The translations under genes were made by a program, and so were the position numbers. A stretch of DNA of 64,000 bases from JADCGM01 sp943370355. Lineage in GTDB: Bacteria; Pseudomonadota; Alphaproteobacteria; Sphingomonadales; Sphingomonadaceae. Below the pieces are notes generated by a model, which worked only from the letters and a program-made list of their open reading frames with translations, had not been told where the DNA came from and ran no database searches. The DNA is taken from positions 1 to 64,000 of the forward strand of contig CALRQP020000002.1 in NCBI GenBank assembly GCA_943370355.1, given 5' to 3'. This document shows positions 17,724 through 26,028 of the stretch, piece by piece (position 1 is the stretch's first letter; every line of letters starts with the position of its first letter).

Positions 17724-19258
17724 TCGAACGCCATTTCGTCGATATCGGTTCGCGGCGCGTCCATTATCGCACCGTCGGCGCGGGGCCGCCCCTGCTCATG
17801 GTCCACCAGTCGCCGGCCTCGTCGGCGGAGATGGAGACGCTTGCCGAGAGATGGGCTGGCACACATCTGTGCGTCCTGCCCGACACGCCCGGGTTCGGCC
17901 AATCCGACCCGCTGCCGATCGACAACCCCAGCGTCAATGACTTCGCCGATGCGCTGGTCGCCTTCCTTGATGCGGTCGGGCTGGCGCAGGTCGCAGGCTA
18001 TGGCTTCCATTCGGGTGCGATCATCCTCGTGACCGCCGCGAAACGCCATCCAGCGCATTTCTCCGCCGTCGCTGCCAATGGCTATGCCGTCTGGACCAAG
18101 GATGAGCAGGCCGATTTCGCCGCGAACTATCTGCCGCCCTTCGAGCCGCAGCCGTTCGGCGAACATCTGACCTGGCTGTGGTCGCGGCTGGAGGAGCAGC
18201 GCTGGTTCTTCCCCTGGCACCGCGTCGCGCCGGAAACACGCATGGCGCTGCCGCCGTCGCCTCTCGACCGGCTGCAGGCGCAGGCGATGGATTTCCTGCA
18301 CTCGGGTGCCGCCTACCGGGCCGGCTATGGCGCGGTCTTGCGCGCGGACCGCACGCTTTCGGCAAGCGAGGTCACGCCGCCGACACTGGTGATGGCCGCC
18401 AAGGGCGACCCGCTGCACGCGCACCTGAGCCGCATCGGTGAACGGCCAGCCAATTGGACGGTGACGGGATTCGAGACGCTCGCCGAGGCCGAAGCCGCTG
18501 CACTGGATCATACCGACCGCTTCCCCGCTCCGGCAGCGAGACCTGCGTCGAATGTGCAGGACGAAGGCTTTGTCCGGATTGCGGCAGCCGGTTTCTACGG
18601 TCTTATCCATTGGTCCGGCGACCGGTCCTCCGGTAATTTGGTGCTGCCAGCACCCGGGTCGTCAGCGCACGCCAGTGCGGACCCTCACCTGAGCGCGATC
18701 ACCATCGACTTGCCCGGCCACGGCCTGTCCGATCCGCTGCCGGATGAGGATATGGCTCTTACCGATTGGTGTGCCGTCGTGGCGGCCATCGCTCAGGCGC
18801 TTGGCACGGTCCACACCCTCACGGGCAACGGTCTTTCCGCAATTCTTGCCCTCGCGGCATCGGCCCACATTCCCGGACTTCAGCGGGTCGAAACCCGCGA
18901 TGGGCATATCCCGCTGGACGTCGCCGGATGGGAGAAAATGTTGCCGGATATGACGCCCGAAGTCGGTGGCTATCACCTGCTCCGGGCTTGGCGCGCAGCG
19001 CGGCTGTCGCGCTTCTACTGGCCATGGTTCGACCCGAAGCCAGAGACGGCGATCCCGTTCGATCCAGCCGACATCGCACCAGCGCGCCTCCGCCAGATTC
19101 ACCTCGCGCTGATGCAGGCGACGGGCGGACCGCAGTTGCAGGCAACCTTGCTCAAGGCTGACCACAATGCGCTCGCGGCACGCTGCCCGCTGCCGGTTAA
19201 TTGGCAAGTGGCGAGCTGGGCCGCAGCCCGCACCGACCTTTGGCACCCTGCCCGCTGA
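17720..19258 (+). CDS. Tandem alpha/beta-hydrolase-fold protein
   Basis: A 512-residue protein with two alpha/beta-hydrolase-like halves. The first (1-~270) has the oxyanion region MVHQSPASS, the DTPGFGQSD strand and a nucleophile elbow GFHSG (95-99) with His97 where Ser/Asp/Cys is expected. The second (~285-512) has TIDLPGHGLSDP and an elbow GNGLS (369-373) with Gly371 at the nucleophile position. GYHTG-like elbows occur in a known hydrolase subgroup. It overlaps the VOC gene by 4 bp, so the two probably act together. Serine-hydrolase chemistry looks unlikely. Confidence 0.8.
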   Translation: MIERHFVDIGSRRVHYRTVGAGPPLLMVHQSPASSAEMETLAERWAGTHLCVLPDTPGFGQSDPLPIDNPSVNDFADALVAFLDAVGLAQVAGYGFHSGAIILVTAAKRHPAHFSAVAANGYAVWTKDEQADFAANYLPPFEPQPFGEHLTWLWSRLEEQRWFFPWHRVAPETRMALPPSPLDRLQAQAMDFLHSGAAYRAGYGAVLRADRTLSASEVTPPTLVMAAKGDPLHAHLSRIGERPANWTVTGFETLAEAEAAALDHTDRFPAPAARPASNVQDEGFVRIAAAGFYGLIHWSGDRSSGNLVLPAPGSSAHASADPHLSAITIDLPGHGLSDPLPDEDMALTDWCAVVAAIAQALGTVHTLTGNGLSAILALAASAHIPGLQRVETRDGHIPLDVAGWEKMLPDMTPEVGGYHLLRAWRAARLSRFYWPWFDPKPETAIPFDPADIAPARLRQIHLALMQATGGPQLQATLLKADHNALAARCPLPVNWQVASWAAARTDLWHPAR

Positions 19259-19270
19259 TCGAGGCCCGCG

Positions 19271-19906
19271 CTACCGGCCAGCCTCCACGCCATAGACCCA
19301 GGTCCGCCGGCTGCGGTCACGCGCGACGAAGGCCGAAATCTCCTCGCGCCTTTGGAGCGTCAGGTCGATGGCGTCGAGACCGTGAAGCAGCATCTCTTTT
19401 GCCTCGGCATCCATCGGAAATTCATGGATCTCGCCGTCGGGCGTCGCGATTATCTGGCTGTTGAGATCGACCGTCAGCCGCTGCCGCTCCGGGTCAGGCA
19501 TCACCAACTGCGCGATCCGCCCGATCACGTCTGCCGGAAGCACCGCCGGCACGATGCCGTTGCGCACGCAATTGCCGCGGAAGATCGGATTGAACGACGG
19601 CGCGATGATCGCCCGAAAGCCATATTCGGCGAGCGCCCAGGCCGCATGCTCCCGGCTCGACCCGCAGCCGAAATTCGCACCACCCAGCAGGATGCGCGCC
19701 CCGGCATAGGCAGGATCATTGAGCACGAAATCCGGATTTGGCTCCCGGCTGCCCGACTTACGGTAGCGCCAGCCGGCAAACAGGCCCTCGGCCAGTCCCG
19801 ATTTGCCGACCGACGTCATCTCGCGCGACGGGATGATCGCATCGGTATCGACATTGTCGCGGATCAGTGGCGCGGCGATGGCGGTCAGGCGGGTGAACGG
19901 CTCCAT
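19271..19906 (-). CDS. LeuD-like hydratase small subunit
   Basis: Small (swivelling) subunit of an aconitase-superfamily hydratase, 211 residues, with the LeuD signatures NVDTDAIIP (18-26) and GGANFGCGSSREHAAW. It starts one base after the leuC-like stop, in the same operon. Classical LeuCD isomerises isopropylmalate, but the neighbours (CoA-transferase, HMG-CoA-lyase family, amidohydrolases, own regulator) point to a catabolic hydratase, for example on an alkylmaleate or citramalate-type acid. ATG 19906 was chosen because it begins the family's N-terminal strand. Confidence 0.85.
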   Translation of the reverse strand: MEPFTRLTAIAAPLIRDNVDTDAIIPSREMTSVGKSGLAEGLFAGWRYRKSGSREPNPDFVLNDPAYAGARILLGGANFGCGSSREHAAWALAEYGFRAIIAPSFNPIFRGNCVRNGIVPAVLPADVIGRIAQLVMPDPERQRLTVDLNSQIIATPDGEIHEFPMDAEAKEMLLHGLDAIDLTLQRREEISAFVARDRSRRTWVYGVEAGR

Positions 19907-19907
19907 G

Positions 19908-21311
19908 TCAGGCCACCAGCTTGCGCGGATCGGCGATGCGCCCGGCAATCGCCGACGCGGCCACGGTCTCGGGCGACGCAAGGTGCGAGCGCGTGCCCGG
20001 CCCCTGCCGGCTTTCGAAATTGCGGTTGGTCGAGGTCACTACGCGTTGCTGCGGCCCGAAGCTCTCGCCGCCCGAATAGAAACACATCGAGCAGCCCGAC
20101 TCCCGCCACTCGAAACCGGCGTCCGTGAAAATCCGGTCCAGCCCTTCGGCCTCCGCCTGCCGCTTGACCTCGGTCGAGCCGGGCACACAGATCGCGCGCA
20201 CCCCCTCGGCAACCTTTCGGCCGTCGAGCAACGCAGCCGCGCGGCGCAGGTCGGACAGGCGGCTGTTGGTGCAGGAGCCGATGAACGCCGCGTCGATGGG
20301 CAGCCCCTCGACGGCGGTCCCAGCGCTCAGGCCCATATAGGCCAGCGCGCGCTCATGCGCGTCCGCAGCGTCATGCCGCGTGGTCCCCGGCGCAGGCACC
20401 GCGTGACCAATCGGGATCGCCTGCTGCGGACTGCTGCCCCAGCTGATCATCGGCGACACCGCACTGGCATCCTCGACAATCTCGACATCGAACAGGGCCC
20501 CGTCGTCACTGCGGAGCGCCCGCCAGTCGGCGACCGCCGCCTCCCACGCCGCCCCTTGCGGTGCGAACCGGCGTCCCCGCAGATAATCGATCACCACCTC
20601 GTCGGGCGCGATGATCGCCGAAAAGGCCCCGAACTCCGTCGCCATATTGCACAAGGTCATGCGTGCCTCGACATCGAGCGCGCGCACCGCAGCCCCGGCA
20701 TATTCGACGATATGCCCCTTCGCACCGCCCGCGCCATGTTTCGCAAGCAGATGCAGCGCCAGATCCTTTGCCGTCACGCCCGGTGCCAACTGCCCCTTAA
20801 TCGTCACGCGCATCGTCTTCGGCTTGGCGACCCGCAGCGTGCGCGTGGCGAGCGCATGTTCGGCCTCGGTCGATCCGATCCCCCAAGCCAGCGCACCAAG
20901 CGCCCCCTGCGTACAGGTGTGGCTGTCCGGGCAGACCAGCGTCACCCCCGGCAACACGATCGCCTGTTCGGGCGAGATGACATGCACAATCCCCTGATCG
21001 GGGTCACCGATATCGAACATCCGGATGCCGGCAGCATGCGCGGCATCGCGCGTCGCCCGGATGAAATCGGTGCCGGTCGGCATGATCGTCCGGTCGGTGC
21101 GGCCGGGGCGCGTATCGACGACATGATCCATCGTCGCGAACACCTGCGACGGCGCGGCAACCGCTCGGCCCGCATCGGCAAGGCTGCGCAGCGCCACACC
21201 GCCCGTCCGTTCGTGCAGCAACACGCGGTCGATGAGCAGCAAGCCGGTCCCGCCGCCGAGATCGGCAATCAGATGGTCGTCCCAGAGCTTGTCGAATAAG
21301 GTACGCGGCAT
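19908..21311 (-). CDS. LeuC-like hydratase large subunit
   Basis: Iron-sulfur hydratase large subunit, 467 residues. The 4Fe-4S ligands are Cys347 (GSCTNSR), Cys407 and Cys410 (GCSMC); CPDSHTCTQG sits at 127-136. After the last ligand it reads FYSGGESFGPQQ, whereas leucine-pathway LeuC usually has LAMNPD at that place, so substrate specificity is probably different. No leuA or leuB is nearby. It is divergent from a GntR regulator, with the TTATAwCAATTG motif between them. Confidence 0.85.
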   Translation of the reverse strand: MPRTLFDKLWDDHLIADLGGGTGLLLIDRVLLHERTGGVALRSLADAGRAVAAPSQVFATMDHVVDTRPGRTDRTIMPTGTDFIRATRDAAHAAGIRMFDIGDPDQGIVHVISPEQAIVLPGVTLVCPDSHTCTQGALGALAWGIGSTEAEHALATRTLRVAKPKTMRVTIKGQLAPGVTAKDLALHLLAKHGAGGAKGHIVEYAGAAVRALDVEARMTLCNMATEFGAFSAIIAPDEVVIDYLRGRRFAPQGAAWEAAVADWRALRSDDGALFDVEIVEDASAVSPMISWGSSPQQAIPIGHAVPAPGTTRHDAADAHERALAYMGLSAGTAVEGLPIDAAFIGSCTNSRLSDLRRAAALLDGRKVAEGVRAICVPGSTEVKRQAEAEGLDRIFTDAGFEWRESGCSMCFYSGGESFGPQQRVVTSTNRNFESRQGPGTRSHLASPETVAASAIAGRIADPRKLVA

Positions 21312-21345
21312 GTGCGACAGCTAGCACCGCGCGCACGGATTTGAC

Positions 21346-21370
21346 ATAGACTTATATCAATTGGATCAAG
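21346..21370. promoter_or_regulatory. Operator-like motif TTATAwCAATTG, site 1
   Basis: TTATATCAATTG at 21352-21363 lies between the leftward leuCD-like operon and the rightward GntR gene. A near-identical TTATAACAATTG occurs at 23356-23367 before the next divergent pair. CAATTG is itself palindromic. Its position 13 bp before the GntR ATG (21376) suggests autoregulation plus control of the hydratase operon. Confidence 0.6.
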
Positions 21371-21375
21371 GCCGC

Positions 21376-22113
21376 ATGATCGATCGCGACGCGGCGGTGC
21401 CGCTGTATCACCAGATTTTCCTCGAACTGCGCGACGAGATCGTCGGCGGCCACCGCGCGACCGGCAGCCTCGCGCCGACCGAGCAGGAGCTTGCGGCGGC
21501 CTATTCGGTCTCTCGCATCACCGCACGCCGCGCCCTCGACGAGCTGGCGCTTCAGCGGTTCGTCGAACGCAAGCGGCGCGTCGGCACCACCGTGATCTAC
21601 CAGCCGCCGTCCCGTCCGATCGAGGCCAACATCGATCAGGCCGTCGATTCGCTGCTCGCGCTGGGCCAGGCAACCAAGGTCCGCCTGCTGCATCTCGGCG
21701 AAGAACCGGCCAGTTTCACAGTTGCCGATGCGCTCCGGCTTGCGCCCGGCGACCCCGTCGTACGGGCCGTGCGCGTGCGCTCCCTCGACGGCGCACCCCT
21801 TGGCTATGTCGTCAGCTATGTCCCCGCCCGGCTGGCGTCGGTCCTGACCCGCGCCGGACTGGGCGCGACGCCGATCCTCGGCTTGCTCGAAGCCGCCGGC
21901 CACAAGCCCGGCGCTGCCGAGCAGACGATCTCGGCGATCTCGGCGGATGCGACGCTGTCGGATGCGCTCGAGATCGAACCGCGCGCCCCGTTGCTGCGCA
22001 TCGCCCGCACCGTGTTCGATCTGACTGGTGCACCGATGCTGCTGACCTGGGCGCATTACCGGTCGGATCGCTACCAGATCAGGATCGACTTGCAACAACC
22101 CCGGGGTGCCTAG
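21376..22113 (+). CDS. GntR-family (HutC/UTRA) regulator
   Basis: A 245-residue regulator. The winged helix-turn-helix is at 6-72 (AAVPLYHQIFLELRDEI, then EQELAAAYSVSRITARRALD) and a UTRA ligand-binding domain follows (RPIEANIDQ onward). ATG 21376 was chosen; TTG 21361 would add five residues. It lies between leuCD-like genes and a CoA-transferase, overlapping the latter's 3' end by 4 bp. It probably senses a pathway acid or CoA ester and binds TTATAwCAATTG. Confidence 0.9.
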   Translation: MIDRDAAVPLYHQIFLELRDEIVGGHRATGSLAPTEQELAAAYSVSRITARRALDELALQRFVERKRRVGTTVIYQPPSRPIEANIDQAVDSLLALGQATKVRLLHLGEEPASFTVADALRLAPGDPVVRAVRVRSLDGAPLGYVVSYVPARLASVLTRAGLGATPILGLLEAAGHKPGAAEQTISAISADATLSDALEIEPRAPLLRIARTVFDLTGAPMLLTWAHYRSDRYQIRIDLQQPRGA

Positions 22114-23288
22114 CCAGCGACCCCATCGGCAATCAGCGCCTCGGCATCCGCATCGCTGACGCCAAGACCGCGCAACACCTCACGCGTATCCTCTCCCGGC
22201 CCGGCAAGGTCGCGCGACAGGCCCGGCCGCTGGCCATCGATCTCCACCGGCAACGCCGGCAGCTTGGTCGCCCCGCCGCCCGGCAAGGTCAGGTCGACAA
22301 GCCCGCCCGCCGCGTTGAGATGCGCATCGTCGAACAAGTCCTCCGGTTTCACGATCGGCGCGAACGGCAGGCCGATCGCCTCCAGCCGGTCGATCAGTGC
22401 ATCCCGGTCGTAACTCGCAAACAGCGCGCGCACTTCGGGCAAGATTCGCTCCCGCGCTGCGACGCGCGCATTGTTCAGCGCCAGACTTTCGTCAGCACCC
22501 ATCGCCAATTCAAACGCCGCGCAAAACGCCTGCCACTGGCTGTCGCTGACCACGCCGACGAACAGCTGCTGCCCGTCGCGCGTCTCGAACACGTCATAGA
22601 TCGCCCAGGCGGAAATCCGCACCGGCATCGGCCGCGCCGCTTCGCCGGTGACTGCCTTCTGCGCCATATGCTGGCCGACGAGGAACGCCGTCGTCTCATA
22701 GAGCGAGCATTTGACCTCGGCCCCCTGCCCCGTCCGGTGCCGCCGCTCGAGCGCCGCGAGGATCGCGATCACGCCGAACATGCCGCCGGTCACATCGATG
22801 ACCGATGCCCCGGCGCGCAGCGGCCGCCCCGGCGGGCCCGTCATATAGGCGAGCCCGCCCATCATCTGCGCGACCTCGTCGAGCGCCGCGCGATTCTCAT
22901 AGGGCCCAGCGAGGAACCCCTTCGCTGAACAATAGATCAATCCCGGATTGGCCTCGGACAGTGCCGCATAGCCAAGCCCGAGCTTGGCCAGCGTCCCGGG
23001 CCGGAAATTCTCGATCAAAATGTCCGCCGACTCCGCCAGCTGCTGCGCCAGCGCCAGCCCGCGCGGCGACTTCAGATCGAGGCAGATGCTCTTCTTGTTG
23101 CGGTTATACATCGCGAAATAGCCCGCGCCCGAGCCGCGCAGCCGCCGCGTCTGGTCGCCGCCGATCGGCTCGATCCGCGTCACGTCGGCGCCGAGGTCTG
23201 CAAGGATGACGCCCGCCGACGGCCCCATGACCATATGAGTGAACTCGACGACGGACAGGCCCGCGAGCGGCAGCGAAGTCTCGGTCAT
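22110..23288 (-). CDS. CaiB/BaiF-family CoA-transferase
   Basis: Class III CoA-transferase, 392 residues, that forms a CoA thioester from a carboxylic acid using another acyl-CoA. Family motifs are VVEFTHMVMGPSAG, LGADVTRIEP, NRNKKSICLDLKSP and ENFRPGTLAKLG; the conserved acid lies in LDEVAQMMGG. It is divergent from the HMG-CoA-lyase-like operon, with the TTATAwCAATTG motif in the shared promoter. In context it would activate the hydrated diacid before lyase cleavage. Confidence 0.92.
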   Translation of the reverse strand: MTETSLPLAGLSVVEFTHMVMGPSAGVILADLGADVTRIEPIGGDQTRRLRGSGAGYFAMYNRNKKSICLDLKSPRGLALAQQLAESADILIENFRPGTLAKLGLGYAALSEANPGLIYCSAKGFLAGPYENRAALDEVAQMMGGLAYMTGPPGRPLRAGASVIDVTGGMFGVIAILAALERRHRTGQGAEVKCSLYETTAFLVGQHMAQKAVTGEAARPMPVRISAWAIYDVFETRDGQQLFVGVVSDSQWQAFCAAFELAMGADESLALNNARVAARERILPEVRALFASYDRDALIDRLEAIGLPFAPIVKPEDLFDDAHLNAAGGLVDLTLPGGGATKLPALPVEIDGQRPGLSRDLAGPGEDTREVLRGLGVSDADAEALIADGVAG

Positions 23289-23349
23289 GGCGTCGGCACT
23301 CCCTTGTCCGGGCCTGCAACTAGCTGGTGACTCGCCCGCGCCATTTGCT

Positions 23350-23371
23350 ATACGTTTATAACAATTGATCC
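23350..23371. promoter_or_regulatory. Operator-like motif TTATAwCAATTG, site 2
   Basis: TTATAACAATTG at 23356-23367 lies 16 bp before the HMG-CoA-lyase-like ATG and 67 bp from the divergent CoA-transferase start. It matches site 1 in 11 of 12 positions. Two copies at two divergent promoters flanking one GntR gene suggest a local regulon. Confidence 0.6.
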
Positions 23372-23383
23372 GAAAGACCCCGA

Positions 23384-24328
23384 ATGGCCGCTGTCGATAT
23401 CCTGGTGAGCGAAGTCGGCCCGCGCGATGGGCTGCAGAGCATCGATCGGATCATGCCGACCGCCGCCAAAAAGGCGTGGATCGATGCCGAAGTTGCGGCA
23501 GGCGTTCGCGAAATCGAGGTCGGCAGCTTCGTCCCCGCGTCCCTATTGCCACAGCTCGCCGACACCGCCGAGATTGTTACCCATGCTCGCAGCATCCCCG
23601 GCCTGACTGTCGCCGTCCTCGTCCCGAACCGGCGCGGTGCTGAGGATGCGATCCGCGCCGGCGCGCATAAACTCACGCTGCCGCTGTCGGTCAGCGAGAC
23701 GCACAGCCTGCGCAACCTGCGGCGCACGCATGCGCAGGTCATCGAGGAAGCGCGCGCCATCGCCGGGATGATCCACGCGCTGCCCGAAGCGGAGCGACCG
23801 CATTTCGAAGGGTCGCTGTCGACCGCCTTCGGCTGCACACTGGAAGGCGCGATCCCCGACGCGCAGATCGCCCGCCTTGCCGAATCCCTCGTGGCCGCCG
23901 GATGCGACGAGGTCGGCCTGTCCGACACCACCGGCTATGCCGACCCGGCGGCGGTGCGGCGGCTGATCAAGCTGGTGCGCGGTGCGGTCGGCGATGCCGC
24001 GCTGACCGGCATCCATCTGCACAACACGCGCGGCCTCGGCCTCGCCAATGCGCTCGCCGCGCTCGACTGCGGGCTGACCACGCTCGACGCTTCGCTCGGC
24101 GGCATTGGCGGCTGCCCGTTCGCGCCGGGCGCGAGCGGCAATATCGTCACCGAGGATCTCGTGTTCATGCTCGAGGCAATGGGCCTCAGCACCGGGATCG
24201 ATGTCGCGGCGCTGCTCGCGGTGCGGCGAATCGTGCAGGATGCGCTGCCCGGCGAGCCGCTCTATGGCTTTACCCCGGACGCGGGCCTGCCGCTCGGGTT
24301 CGTACAGACGGAAAGGCGCGCCGCATGA
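23384..24328 (+). CDS. HMG-CoA-lyase-family enzyme
   Basis: DRE-TIM metallolyase, 314 residues, of the hydroxymethylglutaryl-CoA lyase type, which cleaves 3-hydroxy-3-alkyl acyl-CoA esters. Active-site GPRDGLQ is at 12-18, metal ligands lie in HLHNTRG (211-217), and the mobile-loop Cys244 is in GGCPFAPG. No leucine-catabolic carboxylase genes are nearby, so the true substrate may be a related 3-hydroxyacyl-CoA. It heads an operon with a cysteine hydrolase, two PuuE-type hydrolases and an aldehyde dehydrogenase. Confidence 0.9.
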   Translation: MAAVDILVSEVGPRDGLQSIDRIMPTAAKKAWIDAEVAAGVREIEVGSFVPASLLPQLADTAEIVTHARSIPGLTVAVLVPNRRGAEDAIRAGAHKLTLPLSVSETHSLRNLRRTHAQVIEEARAIAGMIHALPEAERPHFEGSLSTAFGCTLEGAIPDAQIARLAESLVAAGCDEVGLSDTTGYADPAAVRRLIKLVRGAVGDAALTGIHLHNTRGLGLANALAALDCGLTTLDASLGGIGGCPFAPGASGNIVTEDLVFMLEAMGLSTGIDVAALLAVRRIVQDALPGEPLYGFTPDAGLPLGFVQTERRAA

Positions 24329-25023
24329 CCATCATCGGGACCCGCATGGTCGACGACGGCCGCACCGCAAAGCAGATTTTCGACGAGGTCATGGCCAACC
24401 CGGCCCGCGCCAAATTCGGTTTCGGGTCGAAGCTGGCGATCGTCAATGTCGACTTCCAGCGCGCCTACACCGACCTCGAAGCCTTCAAGACCTCCTATGA
24501 GACCGACCCGCGCCAGATCGAGCATGTGAACAGCATCTCAGCGCTGGCGCGGCGCAAAGGCATGCCGGTGATCTGGACGCATGTCGGCTACATGACAGGC
24601 GGCGGCGACGCGGGCGTTTGGGGGACACGGACCAACACGCCGGACTCGCTCCAGAACATCGAAATCGGCAGCCCCCGCCACGACTTCGACCCGCGCTGCG
24701 ACATCGATCCGGCGCGCGATGCGATCTACACCAAGCGCATGCCCTCGGCCTTCTTCGAAACGCCGCTGCGCAGCTGGCTGACCTGGCACAAGGTCGACAC
24801 CGTCGTCGTCACCGGCGGCAGCACCTCGGGGTGCGTGCGCGCGACCGCCGTCGACTCCCTCAGCCACGGCTACCGCACCATCGTCCCGATCGAAACCTGC
24901 GCCGACAAGCATGCAAGCTACCACTATGCGAACCTGACCGACCTCCAGCTCAAATATGCGGATGTCGAGCCGGTGCAGACGGTGGTCGATTGGCTGGAGT
25001 CCCAGCCGGATTCGAACGGCTGA
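24325..25023 (+). CDS. Isochorismatase-fold cysteine amidohydrolase
   Basis: A 232-residue cysteine hydrolase of the N-carbamoylsarcosine amidase / maleamate amidohydrolase type. The triad is Asp43 (NVDFQRAYTD), Lys137 (YTKRMPSAF) and Cys170 (GGSTSGCVRAT). It probably releases ammonia from an amide or half-amide acid. It overlaps the lyase gene by 4 bp and is followed 5 bp on by a PuuE-type ring-opening hydrolase, consistent with ring opening then deamidation. Confidence 0.9.
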   Translation: MTIIGTRMVDDGRTAKQIFDEVMANPARAKFGFGSKLAIVNVDFQRAYTDLEAFKTSYETDPRQIEHVNSISALARRKGMPVIWTHVGYMTGGGDAGVWGTRTNTPDSLQNIEIGSPRHDFDPRCDIDPARDAIYTKRMPSAFFETPLRSWLTWHKVDTVVVTGGSTSGCVRATAVDSLSHGYRTIVPIETCADKHASYHYANLTDLQLKYADVEPVQTVVDWLESQPDSNG

Positions 25024-25028
25024 ATCGA

Positions 25029-25892
25029 ATGCGATCCGATCCCGCCCTCTACGACTTCCGCCCCTACCGGAACCGGCCGAAACTAGCCTGGCCCGGCGGC
25101 AAGTCGGTCGCGGTCTGGGTGTCGCCCAATCTCGAATATTATGAGCTCGACCCGCCCGCCAATCCGCACCGCAAGTCGTGGACGAAGCCGCATCCCGACG
25201 TGGTCGGCTACAGCCACCGCGACTATGCCAACCGCGTCGCGCATTGGCGCATGGCCGATGCGATGACCAGGCACGGCTTTCCCGGTTCGGTCAGCCTGTC
25301 GGTGGCGCTCTGCCAGCATCATCCCGAGGTCGTCGCTGACGCCAATGCGCGCGGCTGGGAATTCTTCAGCCACGGCATTTACAATACCCGCTACGCCTAC
25401 GGCATGGACGAAGCGCAGGAGCGCGCGATCATTGAAGATTCGATCCGGACGGTGCGCGAGGCGACCGGCCAGACGATCAAGGGCTGGCTCGCCCCTGCGC
25501 TCACCCACACCGAGCACACGCTCGACCTGATCGCCGACATGGGCCTGACCTACACCTGCGATCTCTATCACGACGACCAGCCGCAGCCGGTGAAGACCAA
25601 GACGGGCCGGCTGATCTCGATGCCCTATTCGATCGAGGTCAACGATCATTACGGCTTCTTCGTCTACAATATGAGCCCGCGCGACTACGCCCAAACGCTG
25701 ATCCGCCAGTACAACCGGCTCGCCGACGAAGGCGGCACGGTGATGTGCATCCCGCTGCACAGCTACCTGATCGGCCAGCCGCACCGGATCGGGCCGTTCG
25801 AGGAGGTGCTCAAGCATATCGCAGCGGACGGCCGGGCGTGGATTACAAGGAGCGGGGATATTGCGGATTGGGTGATGGGGGGCGCGGCGTGA
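25029..25892 (+). CDS. NodB/PuuE-type hydrolase 1
   Basis: A 287-residue member of the polysaccharide-deacetylase superfamily, in the PuuE allantoinase / cyclic-imide hydrolase branch. WPGGKSVAVW (21-30) and the SHG metal-site motif (114-116) in WEFFSHGIYNTRY are diagnostic. There is no signal peptide, so it is cytoplasmic and unlikely to act on polysaccharide. It probably opens a cyclic amide or imide ring. ATG 25029 lies 6 bp after the preceding stop. Confidence 0.85.
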   Translation: MRSDPALYDFRPYRNRPKLAWPGGKSVAVWVSPNLEYYELDPPANPHRKSWTKPHPDVVGYSHRDYANRVAHWRMADAMTRHGFPGSVSLSVALCQHHPEVVADANARGWEFFSHGIYNTRYAYGMDEAQERAIIEDSIRTVREATGQTIKGWLAPALTHTEHTLDLIADMGLTYTCDLYHDDQPQPVKTKTGRLISMPYSIEVNDHYGFFVYNMSPRDYAQTLIRQYNRLADEGGTVMCIPLHSYLIGQPHRIGPFEEVLKHIAADGRAWITRSGDIADWVMGGAA

Positions 25893-25894
25893 CC

Positions 25895-26023
25895 CCCTCT
25901 CCCTTCAGGGGAGAGGGCGACCCGCGCGCTTGCGCGAGCGGGGTGAGGGAGACCTCCCTTGCTGCATGCCTCCCTCACCCCGGTCGGCTACGCCGACTCG
26001 CCCTCTCCCCTGAAGGGAGAGGG
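25895..26023. repeat. Paired REP-like elements (BIME-like) inside an operon
   Basis: A 23-bp palindromic unit at 25895-25917 is present as a perfect inverted copy at 26001-26023, each able to form CCCTCTCCC/GGGAGAGGG stems. Between them lies a second layer of inverted similarity around GCGGGGTGAGGGAG and CTCCCTCACCCCGG. The element separates two same-strand hydrolase genes, and its right arm supplies a GGGAGAGGGG ribosome site just before the ATG at 26029. Confidence 0.85.
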
Positions 26024-26028
26024 GCAAA

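Noticed and set aside
19803..21299. 498-residue plus-strand frame opposite leuCD-like genes
   Set aside because: An antisense shadow of a gene with complete iron-sulfur motifs.
19271..21311. Ordinary leucine biosynthesis operon
   Set aside because: No leuA/leuB, altered motif after the GCSMC ligands, and catabolic neighbours with a dedicated regulator make this less likely, though not excluded.
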